A DNA stretch of 64,000 nucleotides from Actinoplanes lutulentus (GTDB lineage Bacteria; Actinomycetota; Actinomycetes; Mycobacteriales; Micromonosporaceae), in contig NZ_QLMJ01000017.1 of the NCBI RefSeq assembly GCF_003259845.1, positions 1 through 64,000 of the forward strand, given 5' to 3'. The notes beneath the pieces were generated by a model. It saw only the letters and a list, made by a program, of their open reading frames with translations. It searched no databases and was not told the DNA's origin. Shown one piece after another: positions 25,625 through 35,037 of the stretch. Positions within the stretch are counted from its first letter, which is position 1, and each line of letters begins with the position of its first letter. The translations under genes and the position numbers were made by a program.

Positions 25625-26223
25625 CAGAAGAATTCGATCACCTGGCGCATCCGCGTCGCATATCCGTCGCGGAGATGATTTGAAGAGCTCCTCAGGTGAT
25701 CGATCGCATCATCATCCACTGCGCGGCCGAGGTCGGCGAGGTAACGAATATCCGCCATCTGCTGATCAGCCTCCCCATCGGAATACGGCTGATCGTAAGG
25801 CACGTTCAAATCATCCTCGAGATAACCGGCGACACTATAGGAACAGTGAAGCGCGTTGAAGCAGAAGCGTGCCGAATCTCCGTCAGAGAGTCCACCCAGG
25901 ACCGCATTCAACGCAACCGTCATTACATTTACGGTCCATTCCTCATCCCCCACGAAGGGATCCTCATCGGCTTCATCAGGCAGCAGGGCGCGAAGCGCCG
26001 ACAACACCGTGCCTGCGTTCCCGGAACCACGCCCCGCAGCCTGCTCGAGTCCGACCCGAACGGCTTCATCCACTACACGACGGGTTTCATCGAGGGTGTC
26101 GACTTCCAGATCAACATCGAGAACCACGCGTATCCGGTCAAGCGCAGCGGCCCCTGCCGCACCACGCTGAGCCGGGCTCAGCTGTTGAATGAGCGCCCGC
26201 ATCGAGTCGTCATCGAATGACAC
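25624..26223 (-). CDS. unrecognised acidic protein, possible immunity protein
   Basis: A 199-residue acidic, mostly helical protein (MSFDDDSMRALIQQLSPAQRG at the N-terminus; ARFCFNALHCSYSVAGYLEDDLNVPYDQPYSDGEADQQM in the middle). The family is not recognised. Base composition is visibly less GC-rich than neighbouring genes, as is common for acquired immunity genes. Its TGA overlaps the ATG of the toxin-remnant frame, and that frame is coupled to the next gene, giving a chain of three overlapping frames. Confidence 0.6.
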   Translation of the reverse strand: MSFDDDSMRALIQQLSPAQRGAAGAAALDRIRVVLDVDLEVDTLDETRRVVDEAVRVGLEQAAGRGSGNAGTVLSALRALLPDEADEDPFVGDEEWTVNVMTVALNAVLGGLSDGDSARFCFNALHCSYSVAGYLEDDLNVPYDQPYSDGEADQQMADIRYLADLGRAVDDDAIDHLRSSSNHLRDGYATRMRQVIEFF

Positions 26224-26535
26224 CTGTCACCACCGATCCCACACGAATTGCGATCGTCCGGTCAGCCTTTTGCGGCTCGAATCGCCTTGGATCTTACCTC
26301 CGAAGATCGCGATATTCCTGGCTGGGCCGACCAGCCGAGCGGGCCCGACAGCATCACCGAATCTCATTCACCCGCGGCGGGGCTTCTTTTCTTCTTGGGA
26401 AGCTTCGGCTTCTTCGGGACCCCTCGAACGTTGGTGGCGAGATCGACGCAGTCCCAGACGCTGCCGCTGATACCGCCGACCCCAGGCGTTAGAAATCCGT
26501 GGTGGGCCGCCGTGGTGTTCTGGTACCTGTGTGCC
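26224..26535. other. 312-bp gap with a possible lysine-rich C-terminal fragment
   Basis: No intact gene is seen. On the minus strand a frame without a usable start ends at 26364 and reads ...SGSVWDCVDLATNVRGV followed by PKKPKLPKKKRSP. This lysine/proline-rich tail looks like the end of a lost gene, perhaps another toxin-island remnant. The plus strand presumably holds the promoter for the nucleotidyltransferase gene. Low confidence. Confidence 0.3.
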
Positions 26536-27249
26536 GTGGACATCCTCGATCAGGTCCTCGCCCGCGCGGGCGACGATCCCGGCGTTCGTGGCGTGATCCT
26601 GACCGGTTCGCGAGCGCGGGGCACCGCGACCACGCGATCCGACTACGACGTGACGATCGTGGTGGCGACGCAGTCGCAGCCGTGGCAGCACAGCACCCGC
26701 ACCGAGACGTTGGACGAGGTGGTCTGCACCGTCGATGCTCTCGCTGACACATCCGTGCACTGGCGGCGGTACTCCTATCGCGGTGCGACGGTGCTGCTGG
26801 ACCGCTTGGACGGGGGCATCACCCATTTGGTCGAACGGCAGGCAACGCTCTCGGCCGAGGAGGCGGCCGTTCACGCACGAGCCACCTTGGACGCCTACAT
26901 CAACCAGCTCTACCGCTGCGTCAAGAGCCGCCGGGACGGCGCCACCGATGCCGCGCTGCTCGACGAGGCGGAGAGTCTGCCCTGGCTGCTGGAGACGGTG
27001 TTCGCCCTGCACGGCAGACTTCGTCCCTACAACAAATACCTGCGGTGGGAGTTGGAGAACTTCCCGCTCCCCGGCCACTGGACCACAGCACTCATGCCGG
27101 ACCGCATCCGGACCGCGTCGCTGCGCTTCTTCCCCGAGGTTGAAATCTTGGCGAGGCGCAACGGTCACGCCGAGGTGTTCGACGGCTGGGGAAGCGACAT
27201 CGAGCTCATCCGCACCTTCGCCGAAGCCGCCGCGGCCGACCGCTCCTGA
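26536..27249 (+). CDS. Pol-beta-superfamily nucleotidyltransferase
   Basis: The catalytic signature is near the N-terminus: VILTGSRARGTATTRSDYDVTIVV (GS-x-A-RG plus D-x-D-like YDV), as in MNT-type and antibiotic nucleotidyltransferases. The C-terminal half is helical (AYINQLYRCVKSRRDG, then WLLETVFALHGRLRPYNKYLRWELE), like the HEPN-like substrate domain of kanamycin- and lincosamide-type enzymes. It would transfer a nucleotide to a small molecule or protein. GTG 26536 is the best start; the longer frame to 26248 is out of character. About 237 residues. It may form a pair with the gene 30 bases downstream. Confidence 0.75.
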   Translation: MDILDQVLARAGDDPGVRGVILTGSRARGTATTRSDYDVTIVVATQSQPWQHSTRTETLDEVVCTVDALADTSVHWRRYSYRGATVLLDRLDGGITHLVERQATLSAEEAAVHARATLDAYINQLYRCVKSRRDGATDAALLDEAESLPWLLETVFALHGRLRPYNKYLRWELENFPLPGHWTTALMPDRIRTASLRFFPEVEILARRNGHAEVFDGWGSDIELIRTFAEAAAADRS

Positions 27250-27279
27250 CTTCTCTTTCCCTCCCCTTTCAGGCACCGT

Positions 27280-27609
27280 ATGCCCGTGAGGGAGTACTCC
27301 GCAGCGGACATCACGGTCCTGGATTTCGACGAGTCGGTCCGGCGGTGGCCGGGCATGTACTTCGGATCCGATCCGCATCTGCCTACCAGCGTCCTGACCG
27401 CCGTCGTCATAGCGTCTCTCCACCCTGGCCCGAAAGTAGCGCCCACCGGCCCACTCCGTGATCTCGACGCACGACCTGGCACCGGCTCCACGCTGACGTA
27501 CCACCTCGACCCGTCCTTCTTCACGCGGTCGCCCCTCAGCGCCCCCACCGCCGATCTCCACGCCGCAGGCTGCTGCGAGCTCCCCGGCCAGTTCCACCTC
27601 ACATCCTGA
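27280..27609 (+). CDS. miniature GyrB-like protein (truncated GHKL-type domain)
   Basis: This 109-residue protein begins with a gyrase-B-like signature, EYSAADITVLDFDESVRRWPGMYFGS (GyrB: VLEGLEAVRKRPGMYIG). It later has GTGSTLTYHLDPSFF, matching the GTTVTF-PDPEIF strand that closes the GyrB ATPase domain. The ATP-binding segments between (the Asn and GxG motifs) are absent, so it should not hydrolyse ATP. It could be a stand-alone GyrB mimic or a compact remnant; the intact frame favours a functional small protein. Start ATG 27280, in line with the nucleotidyltransferase gene. Confidence 0.6.
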   Translation: MPVREYSAADITVLDFDESVRRWPGMYFGSDPHLPTSVLTAVVIASLHPGPKVAPTGPLRDLDARPGTGSTLTYHLDPSFFTRSPLSAPTADLHAAGCCELPGQFHLTS

Positions 27610-27664
27610 ATCGGACAGCCGCTGCCAACGACGCTTCCAGAACCGGCAGCACCGATCGGGCCGG

Positions 27665-29119
27665 TCATGTCGGGATCCGCGTCGCCGCCAGTTCCGACGC
27701 CTCAGCAACCGCCGGCCCCGACCGGCGACTCGCCCGCACCGGGATGAAGATCGCGATCACGAAGGCAGCCAGCGCCGTCACCCCCGCCACCCCGAACACG
27801 AGCAGGTAAGCGCTCAGCGCCGGCGCCCTCCCACCACCCGGAACCGCCATCGTCACCCCGGCCAGCACCGACGCCACCACCGCACTGCATACCGCCTGCC
27901 CGATCGACCGCATCAACGTGTTGATCCCGTTGGCCGCCGCGGTCTCCCGCACCGGCACCGACTGCATGATCAAGCTGGGCAGCGCCGAATACGCCAGCGC
28001 CGTCCCCGCCCCGACGAACAGCGTGCCGAGAACGATCGTCCACAGCGCCTGGCTGGTGACGATCCGGGTGGCATAGCCCGCAACCATCACCACACACGCC
28101 ACCAGCAGCGTGAACCGCGGCCCCCGCCGGTTCGAGATCCGCCCGGACACCGGCGACAGCACGGCCATCGCGAGTCCACCGGGAATCAGACACAGACCGC
28201 TCACGATCAGCGAGGCCCCTTGCCCGTACCCGGTGGATCGTGGCTCTTGAACGAGCTGGGCAGTCGAGAGTGAGTTGGCGTAGAAAGCGAAACCCACCAG
28301 CAGGCTGGCCACGTTCGTGAACAGCACCGCCGGGCGAGCGGCGGTGCGCAGATCGACGAGGGGTTCGGCGGCGCGCAGCTCATACCAGCCCCAGAGCGGC
28401 GTCAGCACGACGGCGACGGCGACGAGCACCAGGGTGACAGGCGACGCCCATCCCCAGGCCGAGCCCTTCGACACGGCGGTGAGCAGGCTGACCAGGATCA
28501 GGGTGAGCCCGGCCGCGCCCACGACGTCGAAGCGGCCCGGCGAGCGCTGCGGCGACTCCGGCACGACCAGGCGAACCAGGATCAACAGAACAAAACTCAG
28601 CCCGCCGGACACCCAGAACATCGTGTGCCAGTCGGCGAAATGCACGACCGCCGCTGCCGCCGGGATACCGAACGCCGCGCCGACACCGAGCGTCGAACTC
28701 ATGATGGCCGCCGACGAGATCACCCGTTCCGGCGGCAGTTCGTCGCGCAGGATGCTCATCCCCAGCGGCACCACCGCGAGCGCCGCGCCCTGGAGCGCCC
28801 GCCCGGTGATCAGCACGGCCAGATGCGAAGTCACCGCACAGAGCAACGACCCCACGATCAACAGAGCGAGGACCGACAGCAGAATCCGTCTTTTTCCATA
28901 CATATCACCTGCTCGACCCAGCAGCGGCGTGAAGACAGCGCCGGTCAGCAGCGCGATCGTGACCAGCCAGCTCACATCGGTCGGCTCACTCTGCGTGAGC
29001 CTCGGCAGCGACGGCAGCAGCGGCACCACGATCGTCTGCATGATCGACACCACGACGCCGGAGGCCGCGAGCACGGCGAGAATCAGCCCTGGGCGGCGCG
29101 AGACAACCTTCAAGATCAA
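27665..29119 (-). CDS. MFS transporter, DHA2-like drug exporter
   Basis: A 484-residue major-facilitator protein with about 14 membrane helices. The loop-2 motif GRAGDMYGKRR follows helix 2, and GRALQGAALAVVPLGMSILRDELP matches the antiporter motif C region of DHA2 exporters. It probably expels drugs or metabolites by proton exchange. The start is poorly defined: TTG 29119 or TTG 29113, the latter with AAAGGAA about eight bases upstream; no ATG is available before helix 1. Converges with the GyrB-like gene. Confidence 0.85.
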   Translation of the reverse strand: MILKVVSRRPGLILAVLAASGVVVSIMQTIVVPLLPSLPRLTQSEPTDVSWLVTIALLTGAVFTPLLGRAGDMYGKRRILLSVLALLIVGSLLCAVTSHLAVLITGRALQGAALAVVPLGMSILRDELPPERVISSAAIMSSTLGVGAAFGIPAAAAVVHFADWHTMFWVSGGLSFVLLILVRLVVPESPQRSPGRFDVVGAAGLTLILVSLLTAVSKGSAWGWASPVTLVLVAVAVVLTPLWGWYELRAAEPLVDLRTAARPAVLFTNVASLLVGFAFYANSLSTAQLVQEPRSTGYGQGASLIVSGLCLIPGGLAMAVLSPVSGRISNRRGPRFTLLVACVVMVAGYATRIVTSQALWTIVLGTLFVGAGTALAYSALPSLIMQSVPVRETAAANGINTLMRSIGQAVCSAVVASVLAGVTMAVPGGGRAPALSAYLLVFGVAGVTALAAFVIAIFIPVRASRRSGPAVAEASELAATRIPT

Positions 29120-29220
29120 ATTCCTTTGGTACGCGTTAACCGGCGCGCGTTTCGAAGCCCACCACGTGATGATCAGGCTGCTCCGCGCCGGCCGGATCCG
29201 TACCCCTGATGTGACGCAGG

Positions 29221-29262
29221 CGACGAAGCGGCGGAACCCGATCGGACCCCGCCGCCTCGTCG
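29221..29262 (-). terminator. stem-loop after the second MFS gene
   Basis: CGACGAAGCGGCGG (29221-29234) pairs with CCGCCGCCTCGTCG (29249-29262) with one mismatch and a 14-base loop, starting 10 bases beyond the stop at 29273. Likely terminator separating the two exporter genes. Confidence 0.6.
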
Positions 29263-29272
29263 TGTCGCCTGG

Positions 29273-30862
29273 TCAGCCGCGGGTCGGCGGCTGGTCAACG
29301 GCCGGTTCAGCGACCGGATCAGTGGCCGCGGCGGGCAGGTCGAGGCTGGTCCGCAGGGTGACCTGCGGCAGCAGCACCGCGGCGATGACACCGACAACGC
29401 CGATGACGGCGGAAATCAGGAAGATGTGCCCGGTCGCGTCGCCGTACGCGGCCCGGACGATGTGCAGCACCGGGTCCGGCAGCGCGCTCAGGTTCAGGCT
29501 GCTGGTTCCGCCGCTGCTGGACGCCGGCACCCCGGCCGCCGCCAGATCGCTGGTGATCTGGTCGGTGACCCGGCGGGCCAGGACCGCGCCGAGCACCGCG
29601 ATGCCGATCGTGCCGCCGAGCGATCGGAAGAACGCCACAGTCGCGCTGGCCGCGCCGATGTCCTTGAGCGCCACGGTGTTCTGCACGACCAGCACCAGGT
29701 TCTGCATCGACATGCCGACACCGGCGCCGACCAGGAACATGCCCGCGCCGACGTACCAGAGCGCGGTCTCGTGGTCGATGGTGCCGAGAATGCCGAACCC
29801 GGCGACCAGCACGATCGAGCCGGCCAGGATGTACGGCTTGATCCGGCCGGTCTTGGTGATCAGCCGGCCGCTGACGATCGAGGAGATCAGTACGCCGGCC
29901 ATCATCGGGATGGTGAGCAGTCCCGCCTCGGTGGGGCTGTATCCGCGGCCGATCTGGAAGTACTGGCCGAGGAAGACGGCGCCGCCGAACATCGCCATGC
30001 CCACGGCGAGGCTGCCGAGGATGGCCAGCGCGGTGGTCCGCTGCCGCACGATGTTCAGCGGGATGACCGGCTCGGCGGCACGCGACTCGACCCAGACGGC
30101 GAGCGCGAGCAGCACGACTCCCCCGCCGACCATGGCGGCGCTCTGCCAGGAGATCCAGGCGAACGTGTCGTCAACGAAGGAGATCCAGACGAGCAGGACG
30201 CTGACTCCGGCCGCGATCAGCGTGGCGCCTACGTAATCGATCTTGACGTTGTCCCGGCGTACGGTCGGGAGGTTGAGGGTGAGCTGGAGCAGGACCAGCG
30301 CGATGAGCGCGACCGGTACGCCCACGAAGAAGCACCAGCGCCAGCCGAGCCATGACGTGTCCACGATGAGACCGCCGAGCAGCGGGCCGCCGACCGTGGC
30401 GAGGGCCATCACGCCGCCGAGGTACCCGTTGTAGCGGCCGCGTTCGCGCGGCGGGATCATCGCGGCGATCGCCACCTGGACCAGCGCCTGCAGGCCGCCC
30501 ACGCCGAGGCCCTGGAAGGCGCGGGCGGCGATGAGCTGCCCGGCGCTCTGCGACAGCCCGGCCATGATGGATCCGGCCAGGAAGATCAGGATGCTGACCT
30601 GGATCAGCGTCTTCTTGTTGAACAGGTCGGACAGCTTGCCCCAGATCGGGGTGGTCGCGGTCGCGGTGAGCAGGGTCGCGGTGACGACCCAGGTGTACTG
30701 GGTCTGCGAGCCGTTCAGCGATCCGATGATCTTCGGGAGCGCGGTCGAGACGATCGTGCTGCTGAGCAGGGCGATGAAGAGCACCAGCAGCAGGCCGCTG
30801 AGCGCTTCGAGAATGCGCCGGTGGGACATCGGCTCGGTGCCGGTGGTGGTAGCTGCGCTCAT
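29273..30862 (-). CDS. MFS transporter, EmrB/QacA family
   Basis: About 529 residues and 14 membrane helices: FIALLSSTIVSTALPKIIGSL in helix 1, WGKLSDLFNKKTL in loop 2, FQGLGVGGLQALVQVAIAAMIPPRERGRY (motif C), and LGQYFQIGRGYSPTEAGL, characteristic of EmrB/QacA multidrug exporters. ATG 30862 follows GGGAGAAA by about ten bases; the frame also allows 30907. Exporter of lipophilic or cationic compounds; substrate unknown. No adjacent regulator; it is divergent from mutA. Confidence 0.9.
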   Translation of the reverse strand: MSAATTTGTEPMSHRRILEALSGLLLVLFIALLSSTIVSTALPKIIGSLNGSQTQYTWVVTATLLTATATTPIWGKLSDLFNKKTLIQVSILIFLAGSIMAGLSQSAGQLIAARAFQGLGVGGLQALVQVAIAAMIPPRERGRYNGYLGGVMALATVGGPLLGGLIVDTSWLGWRWCFFVGVPVALIALVLLQLTLNLPTVRRDNVKIDYVGATLIAAGVSVLLVWISFVDDTFAWISWQSAAMVGGGVVLLALAVWVESRAAEPVIPLNIVRQRTTALAILGSLAVGMAMFGGAVFLGQYFQIGRGYSPTEAGLLTIPMMAGVLISSIVSGRLITKTGRIKPYILAGSIVLVAGFGILGTIDHETALWYVGAGMFLVGAGVGMSMQNLVLVVQNTVALKDIGAASATVAFFRSLGGTIGIAVLGAVLARRVTDQITSDLAAAGVPASSSGGTSSLNLSALPDPVLHIVRAAYGDATGHIFLISAVIGVVGVIAAVLLPQVTLRTSLDLPAAATDPVAEPAVDQPPTRG

Positions 30863-31048
30863 CGCGCGGTTTCTCCCGGGGTGTGAATGGATGGTGCCGC
30901 CAAGCATTCAGCATCGGTGCACAGTGGGCAAGTTTGCGCAGCGAGAACCCCTCGGGTGGCACCGGGTTCGCCGGACTGTGACTTTTTCCTCGCGCTAATG
31001 TCCCGGGCTAAGGGTTGCCGGACGATGAGAGCTGACGAAAGGTGAAGC

Positions 31049-32848
31049 GTGTCGATGGACTTTCCCGCCGCCACCGCCGAGCAGTGGCGGGGCCTCGCCC
31101 TCGCGGCGCTGCGCAGGTCCGGTGGCGCGACCGAGGACACCACCCTGGAGCAGGTCGACGACCTGCTGGCCACTGCCACGTACGGCGGGCTGACGGTCGC
31201 GGCCCTGCACACCCCCGACACCGCGTCACCGCCGGAGATCGGCCTGCCCGGCCAGCAGCCATTCGTCCGGGGTGCCCGCGCCGCCGGTGCCGTGGCCGGT
31301 GGCTGGGACATCCGCCAGCGCTACGCCGAACCGGAGCCCGCAGAGCTCCGCGAGGCGGTCCTCGGCGACCTGGAGAACGGCACCACCTCAGTCTGGCTCG
31401 CCGTCGGCAGCGGCGCGCTGCCGACCGACGCCCTGCCGGACGCCCTCGAAGGGGTGTATCTGGACCTGGCCGCGGTGGTCCTCGACCCGGGTGACGCCTT
31501 CGTTCCGGCCTCCCGCGCGTGGTTCGACCTGCTCGCCGCCCGCGACGTCGAGCCGGGGAAGGCCTCCGGCGGTTTCGGCGCCGACCCCCTGGGCTGGCGC
31601 GCCCGTACGGGTGACACCGCCGGTCTCGCCGGCGCCCTGACCGACGCCGCCGCACTGGCCGGCCGATGTGTCGCCGACGCTCCCGGGCTGCGGGCGATCA
31701 CCGTGGACGCGACGATCCACCACGACGCCGGCGGCTCCGAGGTGGAGGAAATCGGCTGCGCCGTCGCGGCCGGGGTCGCGTACCTGCGGGCGCTGACCGG
31801 CGCCGGCCTTTCGGTACGCGCGGCGCTGAGCCAGATCGAGTTCCGGTACGCGGCAACCGTCGACCAGTTCGCCACCATCGCGAAGCTGCGCGCCGCCCGG
31901 CGGCTGTGGGCCCGGGTCGCCGAGTTGTCCGAGGAAGCTGAGAGCGGCGGGCAGCATCAGCACGCGGTGACCTCGGCGGCGATGATGACCGCCCGCGACC
32001 CGTGGGTGAACCTGCTGCGCACCACGATCGCCTCCTTCGCCGCCGGGGTCGGCGGTGCGGACGCGGTCACGGTCCTGCCGTTCGACCAACGCCTCGGCCG
32101 GCCCGACGCGTTCTCCCGGCGGCTGGCCCGCAACACGCAGATCCTGCTCGTCGAGGAGGCGCACGTCGCCCGGGTCCTCGACCCGGCGGGCGGGTCCTGG
32201 TACGTGGAGAGTTACACCGAGCAGCTCGCGCAGGCCGCCTGGCAGTGGTTCACCGAGATCGAACGGGCCGGTGGCCTCGCCGCCGCACTCGACAGCGGCC
32301 TCGTCGCCGACCGGCTGGCCGCGGCCTGGGACGCACGGGCGGCCGATCTAGCCCACCGCCGTAACCCGATCACCGGGGTCAGCGAGTTCCCCAACCTGGG
32401 CGAGCAGCTCCCAGCGCGCCGGCCCGCTGCCACACCCGTCGGCGGCGGTCTGCCCCAGCACCGGTACGCGGAGGCGTACGAGCGGTTGCGCGACCGCAGT
32501 GACGCCTACCTGGCCGCGACCGGCAGCCGTCCGGTCGTGCACCTGGCGACGCTGGGTTCACCGGCGGCGCACGGCCCCCGGGTCACGTTCACCACCAACC
32601 TGTTCGCCGCCGGGGGCATCGCCGTCAGCACCGAACCCGGTTCGGCGGTGGCCTGCGTGTGCGGGCCCGACAAGGCGTACCCGGAGCAGGCCGGCCCGCT
32701 GGCCGAGCGGCTGCGGGCGGCCGGTGCGAGTCGTGTGCTGCTGGCCGGCCGCGGCGATTACCCGGGCGTCGACGGGTACGTTTTCGCCGGCGGTGACGCC
32801 GTCGCGTTGCTGACCACCACACTGGCTGACCTGGGAGTGCCGGAGTGA
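31049..32848 (+). CDS. mutA: methylmalonyl-CoA mutase small (beta) subunit
   Basis: This is the non-catalytic partner of the mutase that interconverts succinyl-CoA and methylmalonyl-CoA, feeding propionate metabolism and polyketide precursors. The 599-residue protein keeps the mutase barrel pattern (TIHHDAGGSEVEEIGCAVAAGVAYLRAL, LPFDQRLGRPDAFSRRLARNTQILL, DPAGGSWYVES) and a vestigial C-terminal flavodoxin-like domain lacking the cobalamin-binding His, as usual for MutA. GTG 31049 has AAGGTGA upstream. Its stop overlaps the mutB start as GTGA. Confidence 0.95.
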   Translation: MSMDFPAATAEQWRGLALAALRRSGGATEDTTLEQVDDLLATATYGGLTVAALHTPDTASPPEIGLPGQQPFVRGARAAGAVAGGWDIRQRYAEPEPAELREAVLGDLENGTTSVWLAVGSGALPTDALPDALEGVYLDLAAVVLDPGDAFVPASRAWFDLLAARDVEPGKASGGFGADPLGWRARTGDTAGLAGALTDAAALAGRCVADAPGLRAITVDATIHHDAGGSEVEEIGCAVAAGVAYLRALTGAGLSVRAALSQIEFRYAATVDQFATIAKLRAARRLWARVAELSEEAESGGQHQHAVTSAAMMTARDPWVNLLRTTIASFAAGVGGADAVTVLPFDQRLGRPDAFSRRLARNTQILLVEEAHVARVLDPAGGSWYVESYTEQLAQAAWQWFTEIERAGGLAAALDSGLVADRLAAAWDARAADLAHRRNPITGVSEFPNLGEQLPARRPAATPVGGGLPQHRYAEAYERLRDRSDAYLAATGSRPVVHLATLGSPAAHGPRVTFTTNLFAAGGIAVSTEPGSAVACVCGPDKAYPEQAGPLAERLRAAGASRVLLAGRGDYPGVDGYVFAGGDAVALLTTTLADLGVPE

Positions 32849-35037
32849 TCCCCGATTTCTCCACCGCGAAACTGACCGCCGCCTCGCCGGCACCGGGCGC
32901 CGACAAGGCGTGGCATGCCGCGGTGCTCGCCGAGACCGGCCAGTCCGCCGAGGACCTGCTCTGGCACACCCCGGAGGGCATCGCGGTGCCGCCGCTGTTC
33001 ACCGGCGCGGACCTGTCCGGCCTGGACTCCTTGAACTCCTATCCGGGTATCGCGCCGTATCTGCGCGGGCCGTACCCGACGATGTACGTGAACCAGCCGT
33101 GGACGATCCGGCAGTACGCGGGTTTCTCCACCGCTGAGGAGTCGAACGCGTTCTACCGGCGCAACCTGGCCGCCGGGCAGAAGGGCCTGTCGGTCGCGTT
33201 CGACCTGCCCACCCACCGTGGTTACGACTCCGACCACCCGCGGGTCACCGGCGACGTCGGCATGGCCGGGGTGGCGATCGACTCCATCTACGACATGCGG
33301 CAACTGTTCGACGGCATCCCGCTGGACAAGATGAGCGTGTCGATGACGATGAACGGCGCGGTGCTGCCGATCCTCGCCCTCTACATCGTCGCCGCCGAGG
33401 AACAGGGTGTCGCCCCGGAGCAGCTGTCCGGGACCATTCAGAACGACATCCTCAAAGAGTTCATGGTCCGCAACACCTACATCTACCCGCCCGAGCCGTC
33501 GATGCGGATCATCTCCGACATCTTCTCGTTCACCTCGCAGCGGATGCCCCGCTTCAACTCGATCTCCATCTCCGGCTATCACATCCAGGAAGCCGGAGCG
33601 ACCGCCGACCTGGAGCTGGCGTACACCCTCGCTGACGGCGTGGAGTACCTGCGCGCAGGCCGCAAGGCCGGTCTCGACGTCGACGCGTTCGCCCCGAGGC
33701 TGTCGTTCTTCTGGGCCATCGGCATGAACTTCTTCATGGAGGTCGCGAAACTCCGCGCCGGCCGGCTGCTCTGGGCTCGGTTGGTCCGCGAGTTCGAGCC
33801 GAAAGACCCACGGTCGCTGAGCCTGCGCGCGCACTGTCAGACCTCCGGCTGGTCGCTGACCGCCCAGGACGTCTACAACAACGTCATGCGTACGTGTATC
33901 GAGGCGATGGCCGCGACACAGGGCCACACCCAGTCGCTGCACACCAACGCCCTCGACGAAGCCCTCGCGCTTCCCACGGACTTCTCGGCCCGGATCGCCC
34001 GCAACACCCAGCTGCTCATCCAGCAGGAGTCCGGCACCACCCGCGCCATCGACCCGTGGGGCGGCAGCGCCTACGTCGAACGCCTCACCCACGACCTCGC
34101 CGCCCGCGCCTGGGAACACATCACCGAAGTCGAAGCCGCCGGTGGCATGGCCCGCGCCATCGACGAAGGCATCCCCAAGATGCGCATCGAAGAGGCCGCC
34201 GCCCGCACCCAGGCCCGCATCGACTCCGGCCGCCAGCCCGTCATCGGCGTGAACAAGTACCGGCCGGCCGTCGACCAGCCGATCGACGTCCTGAAGGTCG
34301 ACAACGCCGCCGTGCGCGCCAGCCAGGTCGAGAAACTGCGCCGGCTGCGCGCCGAACGCGACCAGGACGCCTGCACGTCCGCCCTCGAAGCCCTGACCAG
34401 GGCCGCCGCCGGCGAACCGGGAGCGAACCTGCTCGCCCTCGCCGTCGACGCGGCCCGCGCGAAAGCCACCGTCGGCGAGATCTCCGACGCTCTGGAGAAG
34501 GTCTACGGACGGCACACCGCCCGCATTCGTACGATCTCCGGGGTCTACCGGCAGGAAGCAGGCACGGTGACCAACATCGAACAGGCCCGGGCCGCAGCCG
34601 CCGCGTTCGCCGACGCCGAAGGCCGCCAGCCCCGCATCCTGGTCGCCAAAATGGGCCAGGACGGCCACGACCGAGGGCAGAAAGTGGTCGCGACGGCGTT
34701 CGCTGACCTCGGCTTCGACGTCGACGTGGGCCCGCTGTTCGCCACCCCGGCCGAGGTGGCCCGCCAGGCCATCGAAGCCGACGTGCACATCGTCGGCGTC
34801 AACTCCCTCGCCGCCGGACACCTCACCCTGATCCCGGCGTTGCGCGACGAGCTCACCGCCCAGGGCCGCCCGGACATCGTGATCATCGCCGGTGGCGTCA
34901 TCCCGCCCCAGGACTACGACGCGCTGCGCGAAGCCGGCGCCGCCGCGATCTTCGCACCGGGCACGGTCCTCGCCGACGCCGCGATCGAACTGCTCGCCGA
35001 CCTGGCCGACCGGCTCGGCCACCCCGCCGCGGCGTGA
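32845..35037 (+). CDS. mutB: methylmalonyl-CoA mutase large (alpha) subunit
   Basis: Catalytic subunit, 730 residues. The N-terminal TIM barrel is present (YPTMYVNQPWTIRQYAGF, MSVSMTMNGAVLPILALYIV, FSFTSQRMPRFNSISISGYH), as is the C-terminal B12 domain with the base-off motif GQDGHDRG (D-x-H-x-x-G) and NSLAAGH. It uses adenosylcobalamin for the carbon-skeleton rearrangement. The start is GTG 32845, overlapping the mutA stop. The following meaB begins inside the stop (TGATG), so all three are translationally coupled. Confidence 0.97.
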   Translation: MIPDFSTAKLTAASPAPGADKAWHAAVLAETGQSAEDLLWHTPEGIAVPPLFTGADLSGLDSLNSYPGIAPYLRGPYPTMYVNQPWTIRQYAGFSTAEESNAFYRRNLAAGQKGLSVAFDLPTHRGYDSDHPRVTGDVGMAGVAIDSIYDMRQLFDGIPLDKMSVSMTMNGAVLPILALYIVAAEEQGVAPEQLSGTIQNDILKEFMVRNTYIYPPEPSMRIISDIFSFTSQRMPRFNSISISGYHIQEAGATADLELAYTLADGVEYLRAGRKAGLDVDAFAPRLSFFWAIGMNFFMEVAKLRAGRLLWARLVREFEPKDPRSLSLRAHCQTSGWSLTAQDVYNNVMRTCIEAMAATQGHTQSLHTNALDEALALPTDFSARIARNTQLLIQQESGTTRAIDPWGGSAYVERLTHDLAARAWEHITEVEAAGGMARAIDEGIPKMRIEEAAARTQARIDSGRQPVIGVNKYRPAVDQPIDVLKVDNAAVRASQVEKLRRLRAERDQDACTSALEALTRAAAGEPGANLLALAVDAARAKATVGEISDALEKVYGRHTARIRTISGVYRQEAGTVTNIEQARAAAAAFADAEGRQPRILVAKMGQDGHDRGQKVVATAFADLGFDVDVGPLFATPAEVARQAIEADVHIVGVNSLAAGHLTLIPALRDELTAQGRPDIVIIAGGVIPPQDYDALREAGAAAIFAPGTVLADAAIELLADLADRLGHPAAA

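Noticed and set aside
32758..35022. 754-codon open frame on the minus strand across mutB
   Set aside because: mutB is certain. The reverse frame is a codon-bias artefact rich in Gly/Val/Asp with no domain.
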